This document shows positions 10,193-20,544 of a DNA stretch of 64,000 bases, piece after piece. Origin of the DNA: Mycolicibacterium grossiae (lineage in GTDB: Bacteria; Actinomycetota; Actinomycetes; Mycobacteriales; Mycobacteriaceae); the NCBI RefSeq assembly GCF_008329645.1, contig NZ_CP043474.1:3906001-3970000 (forward strand), in the 5' to 3' direction. Under the pieces are notes generated by a model, which was not told the origin of the DNA, did no database searches, and worked only from the letters and a program-made list of their open reading frames with translations. How positions within the stretch are numbered: position 1 is the stretch's first letter; every line of letters starts with the position of its first letter. A program made the position numbers and the translations under genes.

Positions 10193-11458
10193 ATGGCTGA
10201 CATCAACGGTCCGGAACTGCCGCGTTCGAGCGCGGCCGTCGCAGAGCCCACCGTGCACGACCCCGACGCCCGGGGACACTTCGGCGCCTACGGCGGGCGG
10301 CTGGTCCCCGAGGCGTTGATGGCGGTGATCGAAGAGGTCACCGCCGCGTACGAGAAGGCGCGCACCGACCAGACGTTCCTCGACGAGCTGGACCGCCTGC
10401 AGCGCCACTACACCGGACGGCCCTCGCCGCTGTACGAGGCGACGCGGCTGTCCGAGCATGCCGGCGGCGCGCGGCTCTTCCTGAAGCGAGAAGACCTCAA
10501 CCACACGGGTTCTCACAAGATCAACAACGTGCTCGGCCAGGCGCTGCTGGCGCGCCAGATGGGCAAGACGCGCGTGATCGCCGAGACCGGCGCGGGGCAG
10601 CACGGCGTCGCCACCGCGACGGCGTGTGCGCTGCTGGGTCTCGAGTGCGTCGTCTACATGGGTGCGGTCGACACCGCGCGCCAGGCGCTGAACGTCGCGC
10701 GCATGCGCCTGCTCGGTGCGCGGGTGGTGTCGGTCGAGTCCGGCTCGAAGACGTTGAAGGACGCCATCAACGAGGCGTTCCGCGACTGGGTCACCAACGC
10801 CGACGCGACGTACTACTGCTTCGGCACGGCCGCCGGGCCGCACCCGTTCCCGACGATGGTGCGCGACTTCCAGCGGGTCATCGGCATGGAGGCCCGCGCG
10901 CAGATTCAGGACCAGGCCGGAAGGCTTCCCGACGCGGTGACCGCGTGCATCGGCGGCGGGTCCAACGCGATCGGCATCTTCCACGCGTTCATCGACGATC
11001 CGAGCGTCCGGCTGGTCGGCTACGAGGCCGCGGGTGACGGGGTCGAGACGGGCAGGCACGCCGCCACGTTCACCGGCGGCACTCCTGGCGCGTTCCAGGG
11101 GTCGTTCTCCTACCTGCTGCAGGACGAGGACGGTCAGACGATCGAATCGCATTCCATCTCTGCGGGTCTCGACTACCCGGGCGTCGGTCCGGAGCATGCG
11201 TACCTCAAGGACATGGGTCGGGCGCAGTACCTGCCGATCACCGACGCCGAGGCCATGGACGCGCTGTCGCTGCTGTCCCGCAAGGAGGGCATCATCCCCG
11301 CGATCGAGTCGGCGCACGCCATCGCCGGTGCGCTCAAGCTCGGTGCGGAACTCGGCCCCGGTTCGATCATCGTGGTGAACCTCTCCGGCCGCGGGGACAA
11401 GGACGTCGAGACGGCGGCCCGGTGGTTCGATCTGCTGCAGGAGGGGGCGTCGTCGTGA
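10193..11458 (+). CDS. trpB: Tryptophan synthase beta subunit
   Basis: This 421-residue PLP enzyme condenses indole and serine. The PLP lysine is in [15 protein letters not shown], the catalytic Glu is in [10 protein letters not shown], and the phosphate loop is [11 protein letters not shown] at 10193 is preceded by an AGAAGAG purine run. The N-terminal ~25 residues before the conserved [14 protein letters not shown] are variable. It overlaps trpA by 4 bp and forms the alpha2-beta2 channelled complex with it. Confidence 0.97.
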   Translation: MADINGPELPRSSAAVAEPTVHDPDARGHFGAYGGRLVPEALMAVIEEVTAAYEKARTDQTFLDELDRLQRHYTGRPSPLYEATRLSEHAGGARLFLKREDLNHTGSHKINNVLGQALLARQMGKTRVIAETGAGQHGVATATACALLGLECVVYMGAVDTARQALNVARMRLLGARVVSVESGSKTLKDAINEAFRDWVTNADATYYCFGTAAGPHPFPTMVRDFQRVIGMEARAQIQDQAGRLPDAVTACIGGGSNAIGIFHAFIDDPSVRLVGYEAAGDGVETGRHAATFTGGTPGAFQGSFSYLLQDEDGQTIESHSISAGLDYPGVGPEHAYLKDMGRAQYLPITDAEAMDALSLLSRKEGIIPAIESAHAIAGALKLGAELGPGSIIVVNLSGRGDKDVETAARWFDLLQEGASS

Positions 11459-12246
11459 GTGCCGGCCTGTCCGAATTGTTCGGGACGTGCCGCGCGGAGG
11501 GACGCTCGGCGCTGATCGGTTACCTGCCGACCGGTTACCCGGACGTGTCGACGTCGATCGACGCCATGGTCGCCATGACCGAATCTGGTTGCGACATCAT
11601 CGAAGTCGGCGTCGCCTACTCCGATCCGGGGATGGATGGACCGACGATCGCCGCGGCCACCGAGACCGCACTGCGCGGTGGCGTGCGGGTGCGCGACGCG
11701 CTGCGGGCGGTCGAGGCGATCACCGCCGCCGGCGGCCGCGCCGTCGTGATGACGTACTGGAACCCCGTCCTCAAGTGGGGCGTGGAGGCATTCGCCCGCG
11801 ACCTCGCCTCGGCGGGTGGGCTCGGGCTCATCACGCCGGACCTGATCCCCGAGGAGGCCGACGAGTGGATGGCGGTGTCCGATGATCTGGGGCTCGACCG
11901 CATCTTCCTCGTCGCGCCGTCGTCGACGCCGGAGCGGCTGGCCGCCACGGTGACGGCGTCGCGCGGCTTCGTCTACGCGGCGTCGACGATGGGTGTGACC
12001 GGCGCGCGCGACGTGGTGTCGAACATGGCACCGGAACTCGTCTCGCGGGTCAAGGCGGTGTCCGACATCCCGGTGGGGGTGGGACTCGGTGTGCGTTCAC
12101 GGGCGCAGGCCGCCGAGATCGGTGCCTATGCCGACGGCGTGATCGTCGGCTCGGCGTTGGTGTCGGCGCTCGCCGACGGCCTTCCGGCCGTCCGCGCGCT
12201 GACTGAGGAATTGGCCGACGGGGTACGACAGAGGATTTCGGCGTGA
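11455..12246 (+). CDS. trpA: Tryptophan synthase alpha subunit
   Basis: A 263-residue TIM barrel that cleaves indoleglycerol phosphate and channels indole to TrpB. The catalytic Glu and Asp are in [17 protein letters not shown], and the phosphate site is G-L-G-V-R-S. The GTG at 11455 overlaps the trpB stop (GTGA). Its own stop overlaps the lgt GTG by 4 bp, so lgt is the last gene of the trp transcript. Confidence 0.96.
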   Translation: MSAGLSELFGTCRAEGRSALIGYLPTGYPDVSTSIDAMVAMTESGCDIIEVGVAYSDPGMDGPTIAAATETALRGGVRVRDALRAVEAITAAGGRAVVMTYWNPVLKWGVEAFARDLASAGGLGLITPDLIPEEADEWMAVSDDLGLDRIFLVAPSSTPERLAATVTASRGFVYAASTMGVTGARDVVSNMAPELVSRVKAVSDIPVGVGLGVRSRAQAAEIGAYADGVIVGSALVSALADGLPAVRALTEELADGVRQRISA

Positions 12247-15020
12247 CGACGACGGTACTGGCGTACCTTCCCAGCCCGGCGCAGGGCGTCTGGCATCTCG
12301 GTCCCATCCCGATCCGCGCGTATGCGTTGTGCATCCTCGTGGGGATCGTGGTGGCGTTGATCATCGGCGACCGCCGGTGGTCGGCGCGCGGCGGCGAGCC
12401 GGGCGTCATCTACGACATCGCGCTGTGGGCCGTGCCGTTCGGGCTGATCGGTGGCCGGCTCTATCACGTGATCACCGACTGGACGACCTACTTCGGCCCC
12501 GACGGCAAGGGTTTCGGCGCGGCACTGCGGATCTGGGACGGCGGTCTCGGCATCTGGGGCGCGGTGGCGCTCGGCGGCGTGGGGGCATGGATTGCCTGTC
12601 GACGACGGGGAATCCCGTTGCCCGCGTTCGGTGACGCGATCGCGCCGGGCATCGTGCTGGCGCAGGCCATCGGTCGCCTGGGCAATTACTTCAACCAAGA
12701 GCTTTACGGCCGGCCGACGACGCTGCCCTGGGGCCTGGAGATCTACGAGCGGCGCAACGCCGCGGGGATTCCGGACTCGCTGAACGGCGTCTCGACCGGC
12801 CAGCTGGTCGAGGTCGTGCACCCGACGTTCCTCTACGAACTGCTGTGGAACCTGCTGGTGTTCGCGGCGCTGCTGCTCCTGGACCGCCGCTTCAGGTTCG
12901 GGCACGGCCGGTTGTTCGCGCTGTACGTCGCGGGGTATTGCGTGGGCCGGTTCTGGATCGAGCTGATGCGCAGCGACTACGCGACGACGATTGCCGACAC
13001 CGGCATTCGCGTGAACACCTTCACGTCGACGTTCGTGTTCATCGGTGCCGTGGTGTACGTGATGGTGGCCAAGAAGGGTCGGGAGGCTCCGGAGACGCTG
13101 CGTGGCCACGACGCCGGCGAAGGCGCCGTCGAGTCGGCGACCGAGCACGTCGGTGCCGAGGCGACGGCCGCAGCCGCGACCACTGGCCTGGTGGCCGCGG
13201 CGGTGGTTGCCGGCGACGAGGACCGCGCAGCCGGGGAGTCGCCGTCCGCCACGAGCGATTCAGAGGACGTCGAAACGGCTGAAGAGCCCGAGACGGCAGG
13301 GGAGTCGGAGGCGGCTGCCGAGGCCGACGAACTCGTCGAGCAGGTCCGGACCGCGCCGAGCGAGGACATCGCCGAGGCCGAGGACTTCGCCGAGACCATC
13401 GCCGACGTCGAGGCCGAGGAGCACGACGAGCCCGCCGCCGAGGCCGAGGAGTTGGCCGAGCAGGTGGCGACCGCGTCGAGCGAAGACATCGCCGTCGCCA
13501 CGGAATTCGCCGACGAGATGGCCGCCGCCGAGGCGTCGACGCCCGATGCGGGCCTCGGCGCCGTCGAGGGCGAGGACGCCGAGGCCGCCGAGCAAGGTGC
13601 GCCGGAAGCGCACCTGGTCGCGGCCGAAGGTGCTGCCGAGGCCGAGGCCATCGCCGAGGCGGTGGCCGACGAGACCACCGAGGAGGCAGACGACACCGCC
13701 GAGGAGGCAGACGACACCGCCGAGGAGGCAGACGACACCGACACGTCCTCTCCGGAGGAGGGTCTGGGTTCGGTCGAGGGCGAGGAGGTCGTGGCGGCCC
13801 AAGCCGATGCAGCCGCGGTGCACGAGGCCGCGAGCGCCGGTGCGGTGAATGCCGAGCAGGCCGCCGAGCCGGCATCCGATGTCGACGAGACCGACACGTC
13901 GTCTCCCGAGGAGGGGTTGGGTTCGGTCGAGGGGGAAGAGGTCGTGGCGGCCCAGGCTGACGCGGCGGCGGTGCACGAGGCTGCGAACGCTGGTGCGGCC
14001 GATGCGGAGAACGCGGCCGACGACGTCTCCGACGGCACCGACACGGACACCGACACGTCGTCCCCGGAGGAGGGGTTGGGTTCGGTCGAGGGCGAAGAGG
14101 TCGTCGCGGCGGAGGCTGATGCGGCGGCGGTGCACGAGGCCGCGAGCGCCGGTGCGGTGAATGCCGAGCAGGCCGCCGAGCCGGCATCTGATGTCGGCGA
14201 CACCGATACGTCGTCCCCGGAGGAGGGGTTGGGTTCGGTCGAGGGGGAAGAGGTCGTGGCGGCGGAGGCTGATGCGGCCGAGGTGCACAAGGCTGCGAGC
14301 GCCGGTGCTGCCGATGCGGAGCAGGCCGCCGAGCCGGCATCCGATGTCGACGACACCGACACGTCGTCTCCCGAAGAAGGCTTGGGTTCGGTCGAGGGGG
14401 AAGAGGTCGTGGCGGCGGAGGCTGATGCGGCCGAGGTGCACGAGGCTGCGAGCGCCGGTGCTGCCGATGCGGAGAAGGCCGCCGACGACGTCTCCGACGA
14501 ACCCACCGACACGGACACCGACAGCGACACGTCGTCCCCCGAGGAGGGCCTCGGCTCGGTTGAGGGCGAGGAGGTCGTCGCGGCGGAGGCCGACGCGGCC
14601 GAGGTGCACGAGGCTGCGAACGCCGGTGCGGTGAATGCCGAGCAGGCCGCCGAGCCGACATCCGACGTCGATGCAACCGATACGTCGACGCCCGAGGAGG
14701 GCCTCGGCTCGGTCGAGGGCGAAGAGGTCGTCGCGGCGGAGGACGACGCGGCCGCGGTGCACGAGGCCGCGAGCGACGGTGCGGCCAACGCGGAACAGGT
14801 CGCCGACGACGTCTCCGACGAGCGCACGGACACCGACACGGACACCGATACGTCCTCCCCCGAGGAAGGGCTGGGCTCGGTCGAGGGCGACGAGGTGACC
14901 AAGGCCCGCGACGACGCCGCAACCGTGCACGACGCCGCCGTCACGGCGGAACGTCAGGCCGAGCAGCTGACGCCCGCGCGAGCGTTGCGGCGTCGCCTGC
15001 TGAACCGCCTGCGCCGCTGA
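12243..15020 (+). CDS. lgt: Prolipoprotein diacylglyceryl transferase with long repetitive acidic tail
   Basis: This 925-residue protein has an N-terminal Lgt enzyme (about residues 1-280, roughly seven membrane helices) that moves diacylglycerol from phosphatidylglycerol to the lipobox cysteine of lipoproteins. The Lgt signature G-R-L-G-N-Y-F-N-Q-E-L-Y-G and H-P-T-F-L-Y-E are intact. The remaining ~645 residues are hydrophilic, very rich in Ala, Glu and Asp, and presumably disordered on the cytoplasmic side. From about residue 499 they consist of eight tandem units of the type S-S-P-E-E-G-L-G-S-V-E-G-E-E, and they end in a basic R-R-R-L-L-N-R-L-R-R. M. tuberculosis Lgt (468 aa) already has an extension; this one is far longer. 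GTG at 12243 overlaps trpA. Enzyme identity is certain; the role of the tail is unknown. Confidence 0.95.
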   Translation: MTTTVLAYLPSPAQGVWHLGPIPIRAYALCILVGIVVALIIGDRRWSARGGEPGVIYDIALWAVPFGLIGGRLYHVITDWTTYFGPDGKGFGAALRIWDGGLGIWGAVALGGVGAWIACRRRGIPLPAFGDAIAPGIVLAQAIGRLGNYFNQELYGRPTTLPWGLEIYERRNAAGIPDSLNGVSTGQLVEVVHPTFLYELLWNLLVFAALLLLDRRFRFGHGRLFALYVAGYCVGRFWIELMRSDYATTIADTGIRVNTFTSTFVFIGAVVYVMVAKKGREAPETLRGHDAGEGAVESATEHVGAEATAAAATTGLVAAAVVAGDEDRAAGESPSATSDSEDVETAEEPETAGESEAAAEADELVEQVRTAPSEDIAEAEDFAETIADVEAEEHDEPAAEAEELAEQVATASSEDIAVATEFADEMAAAEASTPDAGLGAVEGEDAEAAEQGAPEAHLVAAEGAAEAEAIAEAVADETTEEADDTAEEADDTAEEADDTDTSSPEEGLGSVEGEEVVAAQADAAAVHEAASAGAVNAEQAAEPASDVDETDTSSPEEGLGSVEGEEVVAAQADAAAVHEAANAGAADAENAADDVSDGTDTDTDTSSPEEGLGSVEGEEVVAAEADAAAVHEAASAGAVNAEQAAEPASDVGDTDTSSPEEGLGSVEGEEVVAAEADAAEVHKAASAGAADAEQAAEPASDVDDTDTSSPEEGLGSVEGEEVVAAEADAAEVHEAASAGAADAEKAADDVSDEPTDTDTDSDTSSPEEGLGSVEGEEVVAAEADAAEVHEAANAGAVNAEQAAEPTSDVDATDTSTPEEGLGSVEGEEVVAAEDDAAAVHEAASDGAANAEQVADDVSDERTDTDTDTDTSSPEEGLGSVEGDEVTKARDDAATVHDAAVTAERQAEQLTPARALRRRLLNRLRR
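13680..13739 (+). repeat. 21-bp tandem microrepeat inside lgt
   Basis: Three in-frame copies of a 21-bp unit encode E-E-A-D-D-T-A, E-E-A-D-D-T-A and E-E-A-D-D-T just before the larger array. The copies are nearly identical at nucleotide level, indicating recent slippage or duplication. Confidence 0.85.
13737..14985 (+). repeat. Eight-unit tandem coding repeat in the lgt tail
   Basis: Units begin at 13737, 13890, 14049, 14202, 14355, 14523, 14676 and 14844, giving periods of 153, 159, 153, 153, 168, 153 and 168 bp, all multiples of three. Each encodes T-D-T-S-S-P-E-E-G-L-G-S-V-E-G-E-E-V-V followed by an Ala/Glu-rich stretch with V-H-E-A-A. Two alternating endings occur: one with A-E-Q-A-A-E-P-A-S-D-V and one with A-D-D-V-S-D plus extra T-D pairs. 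The last unit is degenerate. A still more diverged unit (P-D-A-G-L-G-A-V-E-G-E-D) lies near 13539-13660. Confidence 0.92.
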
Positions 15021-15048
15021 CACACACCGCGACGGGCCGCGCGTCTGG

Positions 15049-15054
15049 CATGCT
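15049..15054 (+). promoter_or_regulatory. Candidate leaderless -10 (CATGCT) of the TM2 gene
   Basis: CATGCT ends 7 nt before the ATG at 15062, with no Shine-Dalgarno sequence between. It is one of several such hexamers in this window. Confidence 0.4.
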
Positions 15055-15061
15055 GAACGCC

Positions 15062-15481
15062 ATGAGTGAACCGCCGTTCAGTGGCCGTGAGGACTGGACC
15101 GCGCCTCCGCCTCCTCCGGAGCAGCCGGGTTACCCGCCCCCGCACGGCCAGCCCGGGTACCCGCCGCCGTCGTACCCGCCACCGCCGTCCGGTGGGTACT
15201 ACGACCCGTCGGCTCCCTACGGCCGTCACCCGATGACGGGCGAGCCGTACTCCCCGAAGTCGAAGCTCGTCGCCGGGCTGCTGCAGCTGCTCGGACTGGT
15301 GGGCCTCGTCGGCGTCGGCCGCATCTACCTCGGCAACACCGGACTCGGCGTCCTGCAGTTGGTCCTCGGTCTGATCACGTGCGGCGTCGTGGCCGTCATC
15401 TGGGGCATCATCGACGCCGTCCTGATCCTGACCGACAAGGTCCGCGACCCCGAGGGCCGCCCGCTGCGCGATGGCACCTGA
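15062..15481 (+). CDS. TM2-domain membrane protein with proline-rich N terminus
   Basis: A 139-residue protein. Residues 1-65 are a Pro/Gly/Tyr-rich disordered segment with P-G-Y-P-P-P repeats. The rest has two membrane helices separated by a short loop, with G-R-I-Y-L-G-N-T-G-L-G-V and a following W-G-I-I-D-A-V-L-I-L, the pattern of the TM2 domain. It sits where Rv1615 lies in M. tuberculosis, just downstream of lgt. The function of bacterial TM2 proteins is unknown. ATG 15062 was preferred to an in-frame ATG 12 bp upstream because of the -10-like hexamer spacing. It overlaps the next gene by 11 bp. Confidence 0.85.
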   Translation: MSEPPFSGREDWTAPPPPPEQPGYPPPHGQPGYPPPSYPPPPSGGYYDPSAPYGRHPMTGEPYSPKSKLVAGLLQLLGLVGLVGVGRIYLGNTGLGVLQLVLGLITCGVVAVIWGIIDAVLILTDKVRDPEGRPLRDGT

Positions 15482-15881
15482 CGCCCCACCTCGGCGCGGC
15501 CGCACCGCGGTGGCGGTCGGTACCGGCGCCGTCCTCGTCGGCGCCCTCGGCTACGTCGGGCTGGCCGACCCGCATCGCCCCGGTTTCGGGTTCCCGCCCT
15601 GCCCGTTCCACGCTCTGACCGGCTGGTATTGCCCCGGCTGCGGCGGCCTGCGAATGACCCACGACCTGTTGCACGGCGACCTCGCCGCCGCGGTGACCGA
15701 CAACGTGTTCGCGCTCGTCGGTCTGCCGCTGCTGCTGACGTGGCTGGTCGTGCGGCGGCGACGCGGCCGCCCGCTATGGCCGGCACCCGCCGTCGTGGTG
15801 GTCCTGCTCGCGATCGCCGCGTGGACCGTCGTCCGCAATCTTCCCGGATTTCCGCTGGTACCAACGCTCGCCGGAGGGTAG
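15471..15881 (+). CDS. DUF2752 membrane protein
   Basis: This 136-residue protein has three predicted membrane segments and the DUF2752 signature [18 protein letters not shown] between the first and second, with three cysteines. It corresponds to Rv1616 by position. The cysteine-rich loop could bind metal or form disulfides, but no function is established. Its start overlaps the TM2 gene, implying co-translation of the two small membrane proteins. Confidence 0.85.
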   Translation: MAPDAPPRRGRTAVAVGTGAVLVGALGYVGLADPHRPGFGFPPCPFHALTGWYCPGCGGLRMTHDLLHGDLAAAVTDNVFALVGLPLLLTWLVVRRRRGRPLWPAPAVVVVLLAIAAWTVVRNLPGFPLVPTLAGG

Positions 15882-15898
15882 TCCGGCTGCAGCGCTGA

Positions 15899-15904
15899 TA
15901 GAAT
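15899..15904 (+). promoter_or_regulatory. Candidate -10 (TAGAAT) for gltB
   Basis: TAGAAT lies 59 nt before the gltB ATG, giving a leader of about 50 nt that contains a GGAGG ribosome-binding site at 15950-15954. No convincing -35 element is seen. Nothing recognisable as a GlnR box was found in the short spacer. Confidence 0.4.
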
Positions 15905-15963
15905 CGCCTTTCGGGCCGGTGCAGTCCCGGGAAGAGATTTCCGAACTGCGGAGGTACCTCACG

Positions 15964-18900
15964 ATGCTCTTCTCTGCATTGCCGGATGCGCAGGGTCTCT
16001 ACGATCCCGAGCGCGAGAAGGATTCCTGCGGCGTCGCGATGATCGCCGACATCCAGGGCCGCCGTTCGCACGGCATCGTCGCCGACGGACTGCTGGCCCT
16101 CGAACACCTCGACCACCGCGGCGCTGCCGGAGCCGAGACCAACAGCGGTGACGGCGCGGGCATCCTCATGCAGCTGCCCGTCGACCTGTTGCGGGCCGAG
16201 GTCGACTTCGACCTCCCCGCCCCGGCCGCGGACGGCAGCAACACCTTCGCCGCGGGCGTCTGCTTCCTGCCGATGGATCCGGTCGACCGCGCCGACGCCA
16301 TGGCGCGGGTCGAGGCCATCGCCGCGGACGAGGGCCTCGAGGTGCTGGGCTGGCGCGCCATGCCGGTCGACCCGGACGGTGCCGACCTCGGTCAGACGGC
16401 GCTGGGCTGCATGCCCTTCATGGCGCAGTTCTTCGTCATCGCACCCGAGGTGAACGGCAGCCGCCCCGGCGGACTCGACCTCGACCGCAAGGTGTACCCG
16501 CTGCGCAAGCGCGCCGGTCACCTCCCGAGCGGTGACGAGGCGCGCACCGGCGTCTACTTCACCGGCCTGTCCAGCCGCACCATGGCCTACAAGGGCATGC
16601 TCACCACCAAGCAGCTGCCGCTGTACTTCCGCGATCTACGCGACGAGCGCTGTACGAGCGCGATCGCCATCGTGCACAGCCGCTTCTCCACCAACACGTT
16701 TCCGTCCTGGCCACTGGCGCACCCGTTCCGGATGATCGCCCACAACGGTGAGATCAACACCGTGCGCGGCAACCGCAACCGCATGCACGCCCGCGAGGCC
16801 ATGCTCGCCAGCCCGCTGATCGGCGGCGACCTGGCCCGGCTGTCGCCGATCTGCACGCCCGATGCGTCGGACTCGGCGTCGTTCGACCAGGTCCTGGAGC
16901 TGCTGCACCTCGGTGGGCGCACGCTGCCCGAGGCCGTGATGATGATGATTCCGGAGGCGTGGGAGAACAACACCACGATGGATCCGGCCCGGCGGGCGTT
17001 CTGCCAGTTCCACGCCTCGATCATGGAACCGTGGGACGGTCCGGCGTGCGTCACGTTCACCGACGGCACCGTGGTGGGAGCGGTGTTGGACCGCAACGGA
17101 TTGCGGCCCGGGCGGTGGTGGCGCACCATCGACGACCGCGTGATCCTCGCCAGTGAGAGCGGCGTCCTGCCGGTCCCGCCGGCGGAGGTCGTCGCCAAGG
17201 GCCGGCTGGAGCCGAACACCATGTTCCTCGTCGACACCGCGGCCGGACGCATCGTGCCCGACGACGAGATCAAGTCGGCCGTCGCCGCTGCCCACCCCTA
17301 CGAGGAGTGGCTGCACGCCGGACTGCTCGACCTGCACACGCTGCCCGAGCGGGGCCGGATGCAGCCCGATCACGACTCGGTCGTGCGGCGCCAGATCGCC
17401 TTCGGCTACACCGAGGAGGACCTGCGCATCCTGCTGACCCCGATGGCCGCCTCGGGGGCGGAACCGCTGGGCTCCATGGGAACCGACACGCCCGCGGCGG
17501 TCCTGTCGCAGCGGTCGCGGCTGCTCTACGACTACTTCGTCGAGATGTTCGCTCAGGTGACCAACCCGCCGCTGGACGCCATCCGCGAGGAGATCGTCAC
17601 GTCGATGTCGCGCGTCATGGGTCCCGAGCACAACCTGCTGGACCCGCAGCCCGCGTCGTGCCGCCAGATCCTGCTGGGCTGGCCGGTGCTCGACAACGAC
17701 GAACTCAACAAGATCATCCACATCAACGACGACGGCGATCAGCCCGGCTTCCAGACCAAGGTGCTGCGGGCGCTGTACCATGTCGAGCGCGGCGGAGAGG
17801 GACTCGCCGAGGCGATCGAGGACCTCCGGCACCGTGCGTCCGAGGCGATCGCCAGCGGGGCGCGCACGCTGGTGCTCTCCGACCGCGACTCCGACCACAC
17901 CAAGGCCCCGATCCCGTCGCTGCTGGCGGTGTCGGCGGTGCACCACCACCTGGTCCGCACCAAGGAACGCACCACCGTGGCACTCGTCGTGGAGACCGGC
18001 GACGCCCGCGAGGTGCACCACATCGCGTTGCTCATCGGCTTCGGTGCCGCGGCGGTGAACCCGTACCTCGCGTTCGAGTCCATCGAGGACCTGATCCGCG
18101 AGGGTGAACTGACCGGCGTCGAGACCCAGGCCGCCGTCCGCAACTACCTCAAGGCGCTCGGCAAGGGCGTCATGAAGGTCATGAGCAAGATGGGCATTTC
18201 GACCGTCGCCTCCTACACCGCGGCGCAGGCCTTCGAGGTGATCGGTCTGGACCGCGACGTCATCGACGAGTACTTCACCGGCACGCCCGGGCGGCTCGGC
18301 GGCGTGGGTCTGGACGTGGTGGCCGAGGAGGTCAAGCAGCGCCACCGTCGCGCCTACCCCGAAAACCCCACCGAACGGGTGCACCGGCGACTCGAGGTGG
18401 GTGGGGAGTACGCGTTCCGTCGCGAGGGCGAGCTGCACCTGTTCACTCCGGAAACGGTGTTCCTGCTGCAGCATTCGACGCGCACCGGTCGCCACGAGAT
18501 CTTCGCGCAGTACACCGACGAGGTGGATCGGCTGTCCCGCGAGGGCGGCACGCTGCGCGGTCTGTTCGACTTCAAGACCGGGCTGCGCCCACCCGTGCCG
18601 CTCGAGGAGGTCGAGTCCGCCGAGTCGATCTGCACGCGGTTCAACACCGGCGCCATGAGCTACGGGTCGATCTCGGCCGAAGCGCACGAGACCATGGCGA
18701 TCGCCATGAACAACCTCGGTGGTCGCTCCAACTCCGGGGAGGGCGGCGAGGACGTCGACCGGCTGTACGACCCTCGCCGCCGCAGTGCCGTCAAGCAGGT
18801 CGCGTCCGGGCGCTTCGGCGTCACCAGCGACTACCTCGTCAACGCCACGGACATCCAGATCAAGATGGCGCAGGGGGCCAAACCCGGTGAGGGTGGCCAG

Positions 18901-20544
18901 CTTCCGGGGTACAAGGTGTACCCGAGCATCGCCAAGACGAGGCACTCCACGCCGGGCGTGGGGCTCATCTCGCCACCGCCACACCACGACATCTACTCGA
19001 TCGAGGACCTCGCCCAGCTGATCCACGACCTGAAGAACGCCAACGACCAGGCACGCGTCCACGTCAAGCTGGTGAGCTCCGTCGGCGTCGGCACGGTGGC
19101 CACCGGGGTGTCGAAGGCCCACGCGGACGTGGTGCTGATCTCCGGCTGGGACGGCGGCACCGGCGCCGCGCCGCTGACGTCGCTCAAGCACGCCGGGCTG
19201 CCGTGGGAAGTGGGACTCGCCGACGCACAGCAGACGCTGGTGCTCAACGGACTGCGCGACCGCATCACCGTGCAGGCCGACGGCGGCATGCGCACGGCAC
19301 GCGACGTGATCGTGGCTGCGCTGCTGGGCGCCGAGGAATTCGGCTTCTCCACGGCGCCACTGGTGGTGTCCGGCTGCATCATGATGCGCGTCTGCCACCT
19401 CGACACCTGCCCGGTCGGCGTCGCGACGCAGAATCCGGAGTTGCGGGCCCGGTTCAACGGCAAGCCCGAGTTCCTGGAGAACTTCTTCCGGTTCATCGCC
19501 GAGGACGTCCGGCGCTACCTGGCCGAACTCGGCTTCCGCAGCATCGACGAGGCGGTGGGGCAGGCCGAGGTCCTCGACACCGCGGTCGGCGTCGCGCACT
19601 GGAAGAGCCAGGGACTCGACCTCACCCCGATCTTCGCCATGCCGACCAACGCGCACGGCGAGCGACTCACGCAGCGGCGCAAGGTCACCGATCAGTACCA
19701 CGCACTGGATCAGGCTTTGGACAAGACGCTCATCGCCCTCGCCGAGGGTGCGCTCGAGGACGCCCACCCGGTGCGCCTAGACCTGCCGGTCCGCAACGTC
19801 AACCGGACGGTCGGCACCATGCTGGGCACCGAGGTCACCCGCCGCTACGGTGCGCAGGGCCTGCCCGCCGACACCATCCACGTGACGCTGCACGGCTCGG
19901 CCGGCCAGTCGATCGGCGCCTTCCTGCCTCCGGGCGTCACCCTCGACCTCGTCGGCGACGCCAACGACTACGTCGGCAAGGGACTCTCGGGCGGGCGGAT
20001 CGTCGTCCGGCCACCGGAGGACGTGCTGTTCATCCCCGAGGACAACGTGATCGCGGGCAACACGCTGCTCTACGGCGCCACCTCCGGCGAGGTGTTCCTG
20101 CGCGGCCGGGTGGGGGAGCGGTTCTGCGCACGCAACTCCGGCGCCACCGCGGTCGCCGAGGGCGTCGGCGACCATGCCTGCGAGTACATGACCGGCGGGC
20201 GCGTGGTGGTGCTGGGGCCGACCGGCCGCAACATGGCGGCCGGCATGTCCGGCGGCATCGCCTACGTGCTCGGCCTGGACCCGGCGAAGGTCAACCCGGC
20301 GATGGTGGAACTGCAGCGACCCGAACCCGAGGACCTCGAGTGGCTGTGCGAGGTCGTCACCGCCCATGCGCGGTACACCGGCAGCGCCATCGCGACGTCG
20401 CTGCTGGCCGACTGGCCCAGACGCAGTGCGCTGTTCACCAAGATCATGCCCACCGACTACCAGCGCGTGCTGCGGGCGACCCGGATGGCCAAGGCCGAGG
20501 GGCGCGACGTGGACGCGGCGATCATGGAGGCGACCCGTGGCTGA
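15964..20544 (+). CDS. gltB: Glutamate synthase (NADPH) large subunit
   Basis: This 1526-residue enzyme makes two glutamates from glutamine and 2-oxoglutarate. Domains in order are a class II amidotransferase beginning at Cys22 (D-S-C-G-V-A-M, so residues 1-21 are probably a removed propeptide), a central domain, the FMN-binding synthase domain (about 850-1200) with G-A-K-P-G-E-G-G and S-V-G-V-G-T-V-A, the 3Fe-4S cysteines in [14 protein letters not shown], and a C-terminal beta-helix ([14 protein letters not shown]). ATG 15964 is preceded by GGAGG with 9-nt spacing. It overlaps gltD by 8 bp. With glutamine synthetase it forms the main ammonia-assimilation route. Confidence 0.96.
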   Translation: MLFSALPDAQGLYDPEREKDSCGVAMIADIQGRRSHGIVADGLLALEHLDHRGAAGAETNSGDGAGILMQLPVDLLRAEVDFDLPAPAADGSNTFAAGVCFLPMDPVDRADAMARVEAIAADEGLEVLGWRAMPVDPDGADLGQTALGCMPFMAQFFVIAPEVNGSRPGGLDLDRKVYPLRKRAGHLPSGDEARTGVYFTGLSSRTMAYKGMLTTKQLPLYFRDLRDERCTSAIAIVHSRFSTNTFPSWPLAHPFRMIAHNGEINTVRGNRNRMHAREAMLASPLIGGDLARLSPICTPDASDSASFDQVLELLHLGGRTLPEAVMMMIPEAWENNTTMDPARRAFCQFHASIMEPWDGPACVTFTDGTVVGAVLDRNGLRPGRWWRTIDDRVILASESGVLPVPPAEVVAKGRLEPNTMFLVDTAAGRIVPDDEIKSAVAAAHPYEEWLHAGLLDLHTLPERGRMQPDHDSVVRRQIAFGYTEEDLRILLTPMAASGAEPLGSMGTDTPAAVLSQRSRLLYDYFVEMFAQVTNPPLDAIREEIVTSMSRVMGPEHNLLDPQPASCRQILLGWPVLDNDELNKIIHINDDGDQPGFQTKVLRALYHVERGGEGLAEAIEDLRHRASEAIASGARTLVLSDRDSDHTKAPIPSLLAVSAVHHHLVRTKERTTVALVVETGDAREVHHIALLIGFGAAAVNPYLAFESIEDLIREGELTGVETQAAVRNYLKALGKGVMKVMSKMGISTVASYTAAQAFEVIGLDRDVIDEYFTGTPGRLGGVGLDVVAEEVKQRHRRAYPENPTERVHRRLEVGGEYAFRREGELHLFTPETVFLLQHSTRTGRHEIFAQYTDEVDRLSREGGTLRGLFDFKTGLRPPVPLEEVESAESICTRFNTGAMSYGSISAEAHETMAIAMNNLGGRSNSGEGGEDVDRLYDPRRRSAVKQVASGRFGVTSDYLVNATDIQIKMAQGAKPGEGGQLPGYKVYPSIAKTRHSTPGVGLISPPPHHDIYSIEDLAQLIHDLKNANDQARVHVKLVSSVGVGTVATGVSKAHADVVLISGWDGGTGAAPLTSLKHAGLPWEVGLADAQQTLVLNGLRDRITVQADGGMRTARDVIVAALLGAEEFGFSTAPLVVSGCIMMRVCHLDTCPVGVATQNPELRARFNGKPEFLENFFRFIAEDVRRYLAELGFRSIDEAVGQAEVLDTAVGVAHWKSQGLDLTPIFAMPTNAHGERLTQRRKVTDQYHALDQALDKTLIALAEGALEDAHPVRLDLPVRNVNRTVGTMLGTEVTRRYGAQGLPADTIHVTLHGSAGQSIGAFLPPGVTLDLVGDANDYVGKGLSGGRIVVRPPEDVLFIPEDNVIAGNTLLYGATSGEVFLRGRVGERFCARNSGATAVAEGVGDHACEYMTGGRVVVLGPTGRNMAAGMSGGIAYVLGLDPAKVNPAMVELQRPEPEDLEWLCEVVTAHARYTGSAIATSLLADWPRRSALFTKIMPTDYQRVLRATRMAKAEGRDVDAAIMEATRG

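Noticed and set aside
12977-14944. Long minus-strand open frames (655 and 587 codons) opposite lgt
   Set aside because: They mirror the repeat-rich lgt tail, giving artificial Ser/Ala- or Arg/Pro-rich proteins without starts or domains; high GC keeps antisense frames open.
13737-14985. CRISPR array because of regularly spaced repeats
   Set aside because: Units are contiguous, multiples of three, encode a continuous protein and have no unique spacers; no cas genes are present.
16636-19767. A 1043-codon minus-strand open frame opposite gltB
   Set aside because: It is the antisense shadow of a certain gene; the translation is His/Arg/Gly-rich with no domain pattern.
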